In this document: positions 35,703 through 46,420 of the stretch, one piece after another
Layout: each line of letters opens with the position of its first letter
How positions within the stretch are numbered: the first letter of the stretch is position 1
Source: Cadophora sp. MPI-SDFR-AT-0126
Lineage: Eukaryota > Ascomycota > Leotiomycetes > Helotiales > Ploettnerulaceae
Direction of reading: 5' to 3'
NCBI GenBank assembly: GCA_020747065.1
Contig: JAGMVK010000010.1
Span: 248,001-312,000 of the forward strand
Length of the DNA stretch: 64,000 nucleotides
Program-made: the position numbers and the translations under genes
Notes under the pieces: generated by a model
What the model was told of the DNA's origin: nothing
Seen by the model: only the letters and a program-made list of their open reading frames with translations
The model's database searches: none

Positions 35703-36683
35703 TCAAGCAGGACACTTACACCCCTCCTGCTTACACCCCGCCTTATCCCCACACCCACACTTCCCATTCTTACACCTATGCCCCTTCCTCAACGGCTCCT
35801 TGACCCTAACAAAATAGTTCTCACCCGTTGGTCCCACAGCCCGCACCAAACAGTCCTCACCATACGGCCACTCCCCCTTAAAATTATCCTTGACATCAAA
35901 CTCCGCGAAACTCTCTTCAGTGATCTCGTCGTCGAGGAGCGTGGTGAGCGCCGCTGCGGCTGCTAGGGTTTTCGTCGGAAAGGTGCCTTCGACGAGAGTG
36001 AATTGCGAGGCGCCAGTGCGGTCGATGTTGTAGTTTATGGTGGTTTGGAGGACTGTTAGAAAGAAGAAGCGTGTTAGTACACTTTCCGTTTTGTCTTTTC
36101 TTTCCAAGAAGTTGTGGAAGGAAATAAAAGGATGAAGAACTTGCCATGAAACAAGATACCCTCCACCTCGCCCTTCTTACTACCCTTGAATCCTCCCTTG
36201 TTGATCTCGGTGTCTAATCCGACCTCGAATACTGGACCCGTTGGCGCTTTGGCGTAGACCATGACGCCGTCATCGTGTTTCCATTCTTCGAATGGGAACT
36301 TGCTCTTTTGATCGTAGATGTCGAAGTCGGCTGGTAGGTAGCCTTCGGACTTTGTAGGGGGTCAGCATTGTAGTCCCCAACCGAGAGAACTAGAAAAACA
36401 AGAACGAAAGAAAACGGGGCGAATAATATGGGTGAGGGATGAGAAGTTCGTGTATACGCTTCGGACTATAGGGAAGATATGGAGAAGGTTGAGGATGAGG
36501 AGGAGATGCAAGGCGAAGGTTGAAATGAAACGGCTTGCTTACAGCAAGTGCAACATCAGCAGCATCCTTCGCAGCAGCTAGATCCGTAAAAGTACCCAGA
36601 ATATCGACATCACGAGTTGCTCCGGACGAATCCTTGTCGTACCTGATGATGGTGCGTTTGATGTGGTAGAGAAGGTCCGACAT
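35703..36683 (-). CDS. unknown protein with metallothionein-like C-terminal tail
   Basis: Three exons (36543-36683, 36145-36349, 35703-36052) give 231 residues. The second intron (36053-36144, 92 bp) starts with GCAAGT, a GC-AG intron; no GT donor gives a sensible join. The first ~205 residues look like a soluble two-part domain: an N-terminal strand/helix piece (YHIKRTIIRYDKDSSGATRD, then LAAAKDAADVAL) and a similar second piece (INYNIDRTG...TLAAAAALTTLL), suggesting an internal duplication. The last ~25 residues hold six Cys arranged C-x4-C-x-C-x5-C-x4-C-x-C with Lys and Gly between, like short fungal metallothioneins. I know of no named family. Metal binding by the tail is inference. No signal peptide, so probably cytosolic or nuclear. 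Confidence 0.75.
36053..36144 (-). other. GC-AG intron
   Basis: Donor G/GCAAGT, branch TACTAAC and acceptor AACAG. Joining gives LFHVLQTT across the splice and keeps the frame to the Cys-rich end. Confidence 0.65.
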
Positions 36684-37763
36684 CTTGATTTTGTTGTAGA
36701 TATTTGTTGACTTTGAGAAAATCCTTGGTATTTCGAAGTTGATTGTAAGTGACCGTAAGTAAGTCTTGATCTCAATTGAAGTTTCAGCGAATATTTGAAG
36801 GAGAATCAGAGAGAAGTCTTGGAGGGTGTAGTATGATCTATATACCATTCCATTTCATTCCACCTCTCCCGATTGTCATCTGTCTTGTGTGCTTGCATGC
36901 ATGCCATCATCAGTCACCGGTTCCTTATCCATTCCCATTTCACTTTAGCCATCGCAAGAGCGATGGCATGTATCCGCTCAATCCTCTAGTCATCCAACAA
37001 CTCCGCACAGCACGTGATACCCGCCAACCTGAGGGTCACCTCATAGTCATTCCACCATCACATGCATGATGTGAAAGCCCGGCATGAACCCAACACCAAG
37101 CCAGTGATTTACCTATCCACCGTCTCTCTCCCTCTCTTTCCGAAAGTGGCCGAATATCATGTGATATCCGTCGACGAACCGGAAATCAAAACTGACGGGG
37201 GCCGCCGTTTGTGTCAAAATCATTATACAACGGCGTTTAAATGTAGAATTTGGTCGTGCCACATCGTTGAACACTCTCTTCAGTTGCAAAATCCGTGCTT
37301 TGGGAATCCATAAATCCGGAATTCCCAAACAAACCATATACCACTAACATTGCACACGTACAATTTTTGCGTCACTTGACGCTTTCGTGATGATTGCGAT
37401 GTGTAGCGTGATGTCCCGATGTCGTGACTTTTGTGATTTCAGCCGAGTGGTTCTGAAAATCTGGGGTGATATTTGTTGGCGGGGTATGGGTCGATTACTT
37501 CCCCAGATCTCCTCATTTGTGTGAGGGCATGGGGTATTTATCTACGAGTATGTCCAGGCTGACGCCAAAGACACGAAACCTGGAACTTTCAAGCTCTAGA
37601 TCAGAGAACTATCTCAGCGACACTCACTATCAAAATAAGAGAGAGAATCACAGCAATTTCACAATAATTCACTAGCCGAGGTATCCACATCCATACCCAA
37701 GCGAAGCGAATCCCCACCTAAACAAAACAAAGCCGTCAGCACAGCACTCAAGCGCAACAAACC
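36684..37763. other. divergent promoter region of the Cys-tail gene and the small heat shock gene
   Basis: 1.08 kb without a supported gene. A TATA-like TATTTAT lies near 37531-37537 and a heat-shock-element-like GGAACTTTC at 37582-37590. Confidence 0.5.
37582..37590. promoter_or_regulatory. partial heat-shock element upstream of hsp20-type gene
   Basis: GAA-nn-TTC arrangement (two perfect units and a weak third), about 180 bp before the start codon. Weak evidence alone; context supports it. Confidence 0.3.
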
Positions 37764-38615
37764 ATGTCCCCTTTCACCCAATTCCAATCCGCGCTGGGCC
37801 ACACCGGCGGGTACGGCAACGGAATCGACAAAGACTTCTCGCCGATCCTAAACTACATCGACGAGTTCGACCGGCACTTCTCGCGTCGCCACCGCTTCAT
37901 GAACTGCTTCATCCCGCGCTTCGACCTCGAGGAAGACGACCACAATTACTACCTATATGGCGACATCCCCGGTGCGACGGTGAGTGAGATCACGGTTGAG
38001 GCGAATGATGATCATACATTGGTTGTGTATGGAAAGACGGGGAGGCCCGGGCCGGAGAGAGTAGCTCGTGGGGGAGAGGGCATGTCAAATCCAATTCCGA
38101 ATCCGAATCTTGAGGGTCAGGTTCCCCATGTTGAGGACCAACAACAGCAACAGGAGCAACAAGAAACTTTCGCACCACCACCAACCCAATCTGCGCCTGC
38201 TCACGCACACCACTCACGCCACCTAACATCCCCATTCTCCCTCTCTCCCCCTTCGTCCTCCTCCCCCCATCAATCATCGAACCCACAAATCACCCCCAAT
38301 GGCCACAAAATCCTCCTCTCGGAGCGCCTCACCGGTGAATTCCACCGCACCTTCGCCTTCCCCTCTGCCGTAGACGAGAAGAGCGTGAAAGCCAGCATGG
38401 AGAACGGGGTATTGAGTCTGGTAGTGCCGAAGAGGGACCCGGTGCTGGAGAAGGAGAAGAAAAAGGGGACGAAGATCCCGATTTTGAAGGGTGGGTGGTG
38501 GAGGGCGGAAAATGGGCTGCATGGGGAGAATGAGCCGAGGGGGAGGAAGAAGAGTGAGACGGAGGGGGCGATGGATCAGGGGAATGCGGTGGGGTTTGGG
38601 GGTGGTGCTGTTTGA
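37764..38615 (+). CDS. small heat shock protein (Hsp20/alpha-crystallin)
   Basis: Single exon, 283 residues. The alpha-crystallin domain begins near residue 50 (IPRFDLEEDDHNYYLYGDIP) with ITVEANDDHTLVVYG, and resumes near residue 173 (ILLSERLTGEFHRTFAFP) to end with the signature NGVLSLVVPK near residue 213. Between these halves lies a ~80-residue Gln/Pro/His/Ser-rich insertion, usual in fungal Hsp30-type proteins but long here. The C-terminal tail is Lys/Glu- and Gly-rich. The N-terminus (DEFDRHFSRRH) resembles fungal Hsp30. It acts as an ATP-independent holdase on unfolding proteins. A partial heat-shock element lies upstream. The start was chosen at the first ATG after a stop-rich leader. 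Confidence 0.88.
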   Translation: MSPFTQFQSALGHTGGYGNGIDKDFSPILNYIDEFDRHFSRRHRFMNCFIPRFDLEEDDHNYYLYGDIPGATVSEITVEANDDHTLVVYGKTGRPGPERVARGGEGMSNPIPNPNLEGQVPHVEDQQQQQEQQETFAPPPTQSAPAHAHHSRHLTSPFSLSPPSSSSPHQSSNPQITPNGHKILLSERLTGEFHRTFAFPSAVDEKSVKASMENGVLSLVVPKRDPVLEKEKKKGTKIPILKGGWWRAENGLHGENEPRGRKKSETEGAMDQGNAVGFGGGAV

Positions 38616-39001
38616 GATGGTGGGTTTGTGGATTTTTCTAAAGGAGTTGTAAACGATTTGTTTAACGTATGGAAGGCAGAGTAAGTTTTTTCGACGGAGC
38701 AAATTGATGTCAGAGGAGTTGAGTTGTGATGTAAGATTTCCATTTTCCATTTTTCTCTTTTGAGAACAGCCTTAATATCGGGCTCTTTCGGTCCATGTAT
38801 CCTAGTCTTACAGTACTTGTTCATCAACGAACTTTCATATGAACCAACTCCATAGGTCATCCCAATGCTTACTCTGCCGAACTTCTTCATACCTCGATAT
38901 ATCGTCAGAAGCAATTCATCCCATGTAAACCTTGCCAAGCAATTCAATACGCCACTTTCTGCTTTCAGAAGTCCAAAAACCGAGCCGTAACACTCTTCAT
39001 A
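38616..39001. other. convergent intergenic region
   Basis: 386 bp between convergent genes; no gene seen. Confidence 0.5.
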
Positions 39002-40258
39002 TCATCTTTGACTCGTCTTTTCAATCTCTGAAGTAGTCGCAGAAGTGGACTTGGAGAAGACACTTTCCCTTCTGGTCCTCCTCAGCCAGCCTTTGCCATC
39101 ACGATTGTCGACCTTGACCATACCACCATCTCTCTCCATTGGCACACCTCCAAAGCCCACACCTAAACCCAAGGGCAAGCCTATATCTCCACCCTCACTC
39201 TCCTTCTGCTTCTCAACTCCATCAACTTCCGTACCAGCTGTTCCAGAACCAAGTTCAATTCCAATCCCCAGCCCCAGACCACCACCCCTCTCCATATCTG
39301 CACCCCTATAACTCGATCCGCGAGGCGATGTCAAGGCCAAAGACCCACGATTCGAGACCGTTCGTTCCATAGGTACTCCACCCGTCTCAACCGTACTCAA
39401 TCTCCTCTCCCTCAGCTTCCTGCCTCCAAAGCCTCCAAAACGAGAACGCAATTCACCTCGAATCCTTTTCTCAACTCCCTCGGCGAATGATTGAGCGCGC
39501 ATCTTACGTCTGACGTCTTGGGCTATATCCTTCTTTGTCGGAGTCGTGGGTGTCGTGGCGTCAGTCGCAGATGCAGTCATAGTCGTCTTGTTATCGTTTC
39601 CACCGCCAGCACCGTCAATACCCAACCCAAACCCCTCACTGCTCCCCGTATCATCCCCATTCAACCCACCACTCATCAATATTCCCATTCCAGTGCTTAA
39701 TCCCAAACCAACGCCCAGCCCCACACCACCACTCTCCTCATCATGCTCCACCCTTCTCCTATCCCTGTCCATCAGCGTCCCCTCCTCAAATACCACCGCG
39801 AACTCATCCTCGTCGCTCTCCGGCTCATCGGGGACCTTCCTTCCTCTCGGTGCAGAATACCGTGGTGTTGGCGTGGCAGGCAGAGGAATAGGTGGCCAGC
39901 CGCGGCGCCAGCGGTCGCGATCGTAGGTGCGGCAGGGCGGACATTTGTGAGGTGCGTGTTGTGGGTGAAGTGTGACGCCGTGGATGAGGCTTGCTAGGCA
40001 GTGGGAAGATGGCTTAGCTGCTGATTGTGAATTCTGGTGAATGGCTGGAAGGACGTGTATAAAAAGAGGGGAAGGTGGAGGAGGGGATGGCAGACGTACA
40101 AGATTTGGCATTGTTGCAGAATGATGTTTCGATAATTCGGATGTGTTGGCAGGTGTACTGGAGGTCAACGTAAGCTGGAGGTCATGGATTGCTGGGAGAG
40201 AGGAGTGATTGGACCGGGGAGAGAGGGTATGTACCTCGATCTGGTATTGTTTGCACAT
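39002..40258 (-). CDS. unknown protein with N-terminal Cys/His segment and Gly-rich body
   Basis: The simple ORF (418 residues) hides two introns. Splicing 40158-40234 and 40021-40099 gives exons 40235-40258 (24 nt), 40100-40157 (58 nt) and 39002-40020, for 366 residues. The spliced N-terminus MCKQYQIE-YTCQHIRIIETSFC...SSHC...HKCPPC resembles the short Cys/His motif that opens many uncharacterised fungal proteins and may bind zinc. The body has an acidic patch (DEPESDEDEFAVVFEEG), Gly/Leu-rich repeats (GLGVGLGLSTGMG), and basic stretches (RRKMRAQSFAEGVEKRIR; KLRERRLS) that are plausible phosphosites. No membrane segment. The function is unknown; the splice model is inferred from donors (GTACAT, GTACGT), acceptors (CTCCAG, AATCAG) and phase. 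Confidence 0.62.
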   Translation of the reverse strand: MCKQYQIEVHTLSPRSNHSSLPAIHDLQLTLTSSTPANTSELSKHHSATMPNLVRLPSPPPPSPLFIHVLPAIHQNSQSAAKPSSHCLASLIHGVTLHPQHAPHKCPPCRTYDRDRWRRGWPPIPLPATPTPRYSAPRGRKVPDEPESDEDEFAVVFEEGTLMDRDRRRVEHDEESGGVGLGVGLGLSTGMGILMSGGLNGDDTGSSEGFGLGIDGAGGGNDNKTTMTASATDATTPTTPTKKDIAQDVRRKMRAQSFAEGVEKRIRGELRSRFGGFGGRKLRERRLSTVETGGVPMERTVSNRGSLALTSPRGSSYRGADMERGGGLGLGIGIELGSGTAGTEVDGVEKQKESEGGDIGLPLGLGVGFGGVPMERDGGMVKVDNRDGKGWLRRTRRESVFSKSTSATTSEIEKTSQR

Positions 40259-40574
40259 CCTCGCTGCTTTATATGTGGATCGAACAGTCTTTGTCGTTGT
40301 TGTCTCTCAGGTTGACAGGTTGTTGTGCTGAAGATTTGTTGTGATAGCGAGATCGCGCACCCAAAGAGGAAGTCGCGACTAGAACACAAAACCGTGCGCG
40401 TGAAAAAGGGAAGGAAATAAGATTCAGCAATTCACAATGTCAGATTTCGAATTCTACTTTACATGAGTCATTGGTTTCGTTTTGTCTGATTAGTACCCCA
40501 AAGTTGACATTTTCAACCATCTGTTTTGGTCGCTTATTTACTCGAGCCCCTATCTTTTCTTCGGGGCACGCTAA
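40259..40574. other. intergenic between Cys/His protein and sugar transporter
   Basis: 316 bp; 5' flank of one gene and 3' flank of the other. No gene seen. Confidence 0.5.
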
Positions 40575-42366
40575 CTAACCACTCTTCACATCTCTATGCT
40601 CCACATGCTCCTCCACAACCTCACTGCCGCTAACCTCCACGCTCTTCTCACCCAAACTTCCAATGCGTCGGTCTTCCTCCTCGTAAATAGCAGGTCGTTG
40701 TAATTGCGTCGCAATTTTATTGCGATGGATGAATATGCCTGGCTTGGTCTCGAAGAAGCGGTCGATGTCTTCGAGGGAGCGATTGGCGGTCTCGGGGTAG
40801 AAAAAGTAGGTAATGGGTATGAAGGAGAAACAAATCACGGCCCAAATTATCCAGAAGCGCCAGGCGAGGTTGGCTATACCGGAGGGTGTCACTTCAGCAA
40901 CCATATAGTTCATCTATGCATCCATATCAGCAGTGCCTCGAGTGGTGAAGTGCAAAGGGCGAGACGAGACGCACGATCCAATTTGTTGCCATTGCTAGAC
41001 TTGCGCCCTTGGTTCGCATCTCAAGTGCGTTAATTTCAGTGGGGTAGAGCCAAGGAACGCCCAATACTCCCATACCGAAACTTGCGAAGAAGACGAAGAA
41101 GAATGTCACAGCCACAGCACCATATTGGAATGAATGGCTTGGATCAGATTCTGTGAGTGCGAGCACGATGGTGATAATGACCCAACATGTACAACACGCT
41201 GCTGCCGAGGTCATCATGACATTTCGACGACCGTATCGCTCGATAACGAAGTAAGCGAGGACTGAGAAGAGGAGATAATCTACTGATCCAGCTGCTGCGA
41301 GGATTCGTGCTCTACTCTGTTTTCAGTGACTACATTTAATCATTATAGGGGAAGAGCTTACCTTAGCTCACTGATTTTGAGAGCATGTATGAATACATAT
41401 GTCATATAATAGCTGGTGACATTGATACCGCTGATCTGGTTCATAGCTTGCATCCAAGCACCAAGAATCATGCGACGCAGCACACCAGATGGACCTTTCC
41501 CAGTCAGGAGTTGCATCCAAGTATACGTATTCATGTGTTCGCGATCCAGTACATCTTTGATGATATTGAATTGTGTCTTGACCGAGGGAGAGTCGACAGT
41601 TGCTCCGTGACCCTCAAGTGCTGCGAGGACCTCGTACGCCTCGTCGTAACGGCCTTTGCGGATGAGGAGTCTTGGAGAATCTGGCAGGAATGGGCAGAGG
41701 CACCAGATGAGTCCAGTGAAGACTGGCATTCGTCAGTACAAAGTGCAGAACTTGGTAAGGCAGAACACTCACAAATCTGGAAAGCTAGTGGGAACCTCCA
41801 TGCCACGCTTCCTTTCGCGAAGGAAAATCCAAGAGTAAGCCAATTTGAGATCGAAAATCCAGTGATACAGTTCGCCATTTGTATGATGACCAATTTGCCA
41901 CGACTTCGCATTTTACTGGTCTCGGCTTGCCAAACGCCTGCTGTCGCCGTATTCATGCCCGTCCCGAGGCCAGCAACTATTCGACCAACCATCATTTGAG
42001 CTACACTGTAGCTAGCAGCTTGAATGACGGCTCCAACCGCAATGACAGTACTTCCAAGAAGCAGGACACGAGGACGACCAAGTTTGTCACCAGAGTAAAT
42101 GGTGGACAAAGCGCCGAAGAAACAGCCAAGGTTGTAGACGGAGGTCATCGTTCCTTGAACAGATGTTGAAGGATTTCCCATCGTATCAAGGAAGTCTTGT
42201 CCGACAAGGACATTGCCAAAAACGCCCTGATATTGTTAGTTGAGTCTGGGATGATGTGGGGATGATGTACCTGGTCGTATCCGTAGAAGATAAGCACAGT
42301 TGAAGCAGCGATTGAGATCCATACTGTCAACGCATCACCGGAGCCTCCAAGATATTTCCGAGACAT
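40575..42366 (-). CDS. MFS sugar transporter (SP family)
   Basis: Five exons (42271-42366, 41773-42226, 41362-41722, 40975-41314, 40575-40913) close in phase to 529 residues; introns are 44-61 bp. Sugar-porter motifs are all present: FYGYDQGVFGN in helix 1, GDKLGRPRVLLLGS in loop 2-3, VGRIVAGLGTGMNTATAGVW, PDSPRLLI after helix 6, NQISGINVTSYYMTYVF in helix 7, ERYGRRNVMM in loop 8-9, GVPWLYPTEI in helix 10 and FYPETANRSLEDID after helix 12. It is a plasma-membrane proton-coupled sugar (hexose or disaccharide) importer; the exact sugar cannot be read from sequence. The third acceptor is ...ACAGAG/T rather than the nearer ACAG, chosen because only it keeps the frame. Nothing looks degenerate, unlike the other MFS gene at 46-48 kb. 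Confidence 0.88.
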
Positions 42367-45077
42367 CTTTGCTCGATTCTGGCTTCAGAAAATTAAAGAG
42401 AAGATGATGTTGCCGACGGAACAAGCGGAAGCTCGGTCACCCCCAAGAAGACTTGTCTAGAGAACATCTTCCCCATGGGGAGGTGGATCCTATTTAATAA
42501 CCCGTCAACCACGAATCCAGACATTCTGGGGAAAGGGACAGGGAGCGATCCGTGAATGAGGGGTTTATTGCTGGCGGCAAAGTAGATCCTCAAAATCTGC
42601 ACGAGACGGGCCATAGCGAGTTATTTCCGGCTATGACATCCCACTTCTTCGGGCTTTGAAGGAGGACAAGTCAGATCTGCAGCTGCAATAGGGAAGAACG
42701 ACGATGATCAGGACGCAGGCAACGAAGGTGTGACTTAATGGGAAAGTGAAGGAAGGAAGGTTATCCGAATATACTACCCCGCATCCCACTTTCGAGGCGA
42801 TCTCCCGATGACAGACCTGAGCCGCACAGAAAGGTAAGCTCGAAGTGGAAAGACGGGATATACTTGGGTCTGCCTGATGAGGAGTCCCGTCGCTTTACTT
42901 GCCTTGCCAGACATCAAAAATTTCAGTATCACTCCCTGGTGGCTTCATTGGAGCAAGACTTCACTGGCTTTGTGAACTTTTGATGTCTGTTAAATAAGAT
43001 GTTGATCGGAATGTAGTTCTGTATCCATGTTTCCATACCGGGTGAATGGAAGTATGTGCTGAGCAACTCCGACAGGACATTCGACTCTATCTTACCCAGT
43101 ACAGTTCGGCTGGGTCTGGATACCTTTCATGGACTATGGCCAGCAGAGTTTCAAGAGACGAGACGGACCAGGAACAACTGAATACCTTAAATGAAGAGGC
43201 AGCTTTGCGACAAGTGAGAGAGGGCCCTTTTCTGAATGAACAAGCTAGCAGCTGTTCATAAGTTTGACTGATATCAACTCATTATCAGTTCCCTGACATT
43301 CATTTGATCGCTCGTTAGTTGAAGTGCACCTCTAGCGATTTCTGGAATCCAGGCTTTTCCCGTTACTCGCCTCGGATCAATGGAGAGAAGTCACATTCCG
43401 AACTCTTTGCAGACGCAAATACCTACTTGCCCACCTGTAAGTGGCTGGCCAGCCAAGTCTGTTTGACTCTCTGAGAAAGGCCCAGGAAAAGTCCTCAAGA
43501 GTAAACAGTTCGGAGGGAACTCTTGGCGGTACACAGATTTTATCTGCACCTGCAAGAGGTTCCGCTAATTCGTAACTGAAGATACAGTTGATGTGATTTA
43601 ATTTGAGTTGACTTGGGTGGTGTATCAATGGGCCGATGGTTCGAGGGAGTGGAAGTGGAGCTGCTTGTCTCCTCTCCCTTACGCCAAGAATGGGCAAACA
43701 GGGCAAACAGAGCAAACAGTTCAACCAGTCACGTTGCTACAGAATGCAAATACAGCAAACAAGTCCGGAAGAACCAATAAAAGAGGAATTGGGAGCGCAG
43801 GTCTGGAGAATTTATATCTGGGCGAGCTCCAGGCAGAAGGAGCTCGGGCCACATGCAGCAGCTTACCCTTGCCGGCTCATAGCGCTCTGATTGGACAGAA
43901 TGGCCTAATCACGTGAGAATTTGATAACTTGTCAAACAGGAAAAACAGCAAAGCCGCTAGCTACGCGAGGCCCTTCAGAATTCCTACTTAACGAGCGTCT
44001 CCCTCCCTCATATCAAACTCTTCTTCCTCTTTTTCTTCATACTTACCTTCTTGAAAGCTGGCCGCTCACGAATGGCTTCGCTTGCGATACGAAACCTCCA
44101 TTGCACATCGGGGCGTTGAGAATCGTTATCTCTCCTTCGGGGGCGATATCGGGGGAATTTTTGATTGCACTCTCTGGTCAAGAGATACTTTTCATTGAGA
44201 ACTGGGCTTCGTGCTCGGTCTTGAAGAAGAGATTGGGGACGCCGCAAGCCTGTAGAACGCGGCTCGTGGTGCCGACCTATGGGAATATTAGACGTATGTA
44301 TTTGGTTTGGCAGACATGAACGAAGTTGCTCTTGAACCGCTGTCGTGCCGCTCTGAAGCTGGCGAGGAAGATTTGAGGATGCGGTTATACGTGAGCAAGG
44401 TGAAGCCCGATACGACCACGAGAGCCTTGCCCTTGTCACGTACATCACGTCGTACGCCTTCAAACTCCGTTATTACATAGTCAGACAAGATGAAGCACCA
44501 AGCCGTGGTACGAGCCGATGCTGTCATCTAGAGATCTAGATTGTGGCCTGAAGCTATCCTCGGCCAACCTTCCTCGATGCCCTCCAGCGATGCCTCCACA
44601 ACCACCCTCATTCGATTCGAGACCATCCCCCCCGTTTTCCCCACGAGCACCTCTAGATGACCATCGCACAGCAGCTCCGAGTCCGTACTGGATTCTGCCG
44701 GCAAATTTCATATTCGGCATCCTTTCGACCAGCCTAGATCGAGCTTCACGATATGCACAAGATGATTGACGGGCATTCACGAGTAGCGCTGACCTTCGTC
44801 CGCAGAGGACCTCTCGCAGACGGAGCACTTTCCAAGTCTCTTCTAGGCTATATGATCCCCCATCTACGAGCCGTTACAAGCGCGCGACGATGCATGGACG
44901 AGGGAGGGGTATTGGCCGTTTGAACACATCATCACAAACGCCGCAGACTGGCATGGCATGGCATGGCAGTAACCAAGGTAAATAGATCGATCTCCTCTTG
45001 ACAGGTAAGACAGGTAGGTCGCAACTTCATTCTTCTATCCTCAATTCTCCCTCCAGCACTCTTTTCTTCCTCCCACA
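42367..45077. other. 2.7 kb intergenic region
   Basis: No supported gene. Coding-like stretches on the minus strand at 44.0-44.5 kb (for example VLQACGVPNLFFKTEHEAQF) appear in more than one phase, so they may be eroded coding sequence; I cannot assign a family. A 43.70-43.73 kb repeat of GCAAACAG units is visible. Confidence 0.4.
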
Positions 45078-46058
45078 ATGGCTATGAACGTCACTGGCAA
45101 AACAGCAATCGTCACCGGAGCAGGCTCTGGCATCAACCTCTGCTTCGCCATCAAGCTGCTCGAGAAAGGATGCAATGTCGTCTTCGCAGACCTGGCCCTC
45201 CGCCCAGAAGCAGAAGCGATAGTATCGAAATACCCTCTCACCTCCAGCGGCGCGAAGGCCGTCTTCCAGCAAACAGATGTGACGGACTGGGCACAACTCG
45301 ACCGAATGTTCGCCGTGGCCATCGAGCACTTCAGCGGAGCTGACATCGTGTGTCCTGGGGCTGGAATCTACGAGCCGGTATGTCCACTATCCACCCCATC
45401 ATTCAGATTCCAGATCTACCTATAGAACGGTACAGCTAACATAAACTCACAGCCCTTCTCCAACTTCTGGCATCCTCCTGGCACCCCACCCTCGAAAGAC
45501 GACCCCTCCACCTCCCGCTACGCCCTCCTCGACATAAACCTCACCCACCCAATCCGCGTCACTCAACTCGCCATCTCGCATTTCCTGTCCCAGAAGAAAC
45601 CCGGCAGCATACCACACATCACCAGCGTCGCCGGCCAAGCGCCATTCTTCCCCACGCCCGTCTACGTCGCGACCAAACACGCCATCTCAGGCTTCGTGCG
45701 TTCCCTCGCGAGACTGGAGACTCCTCCTACAGATACCGGGCTCCCGAAGATCCGCGTCACGGCTGTAGCTCCAGCGAGAATCCTGACACCCCTGTGGACG
45801 GACAATCCTGATAAGATGAAGATGGTGGGGGATAAGCCCGGGTGGGTGACGCCGGAGGATGTGGCGCAGGTGATGATGGATTTGGTGGAGGGGGAGGAGA
45901 ATATGGGAGGGACGATATTGGAGGTTGGGAGCACGGTGAGGAGGGTGGAGCCGTTTGATGATCCTGGGCCGAGGGGAGGTGGGAATTTCGTGGAGAATGA
46001 TCCGGGGTTTGAGGACGATATGTGGGTGCAATTGAAGAAGCAGTTTGATGGCGAGTAA
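45078..46058 (+). CDS. short-chain dehydrogenase/reductase, 15-hydroxyprostaglandin-dehydrogenase-like
   Basis: Two exons, 45078-45377 and 45453-46058, give 301 residues (intron 75 bp). The Rossmann motif TGAGSGI is at residues 13-19, and an acidic Asp38 ends the second strand (VVFADL), which favours NAD over NADP. Asn129, Ser158 (HITSVAGQ) and Tyr171-x3-Lys175 (YVATK) form the classical SDR catalytic set. The usual NNAG is replaced by PGAG. The overall layout, with a long C-terminal part ending in DMWVQLKKQFDGE, resembles fungal SDRs annotated as NAD-dependent 15-hydroxyprostaglandin dehydrogenases; the substrate is an unknown secondary alcohol. It lies between an intergenic region and the 3' end of a decayed MFS gene. 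Confidence 0.87.
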
Positions 46059-46420
46059 TTGCCTGTGTCAGACCGTTTTCAAAGGTATAGTTTTCAAAGG
46101 TATAGTATAGATGACAGTCAATATACTGAATCTTGCATACATTCCTTCAATAATATTCCTCTGCGCTTGTAGTATGGCTTTCTATCTCGAGCTTTGGTAC
46201 TTGTAACATTCCGTTGACCTACTACCCATATCATGTGTTTATTCTTGTGTCATTTTGAACGCCAGTGGCTTCACGTGTCTACATATAACAATACTTTTCA
46301 CGCTACATGCAATATCTCAAACATAGTCGAGGCAATTTGCCGGAACTGTGTACTTCCTTACTAGGATATTTCTCTCAACCTTGCATTCATTCCATTTCAA
46401 GATGCAATCTAGCTTGTCCA
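46059..46420. other. intergenic
   Basis: 362 bp between the SDR and the MFS pseudogene. No gene seen. Confidence 0.5.

Noticed and set aside
44008..44530. Coding-like fragments on the minus strand (such as GVPNLFFKTEHEAQF)
   Set aside because: They fall in different phases and match no family I can name; possibly eroded coding sequence.
44481..44828. Minus-strand ORF of 115 codons
   Set aside because: Arg/Gly-rich composition typical of a chance frame in GC-rich DNA; no domain.
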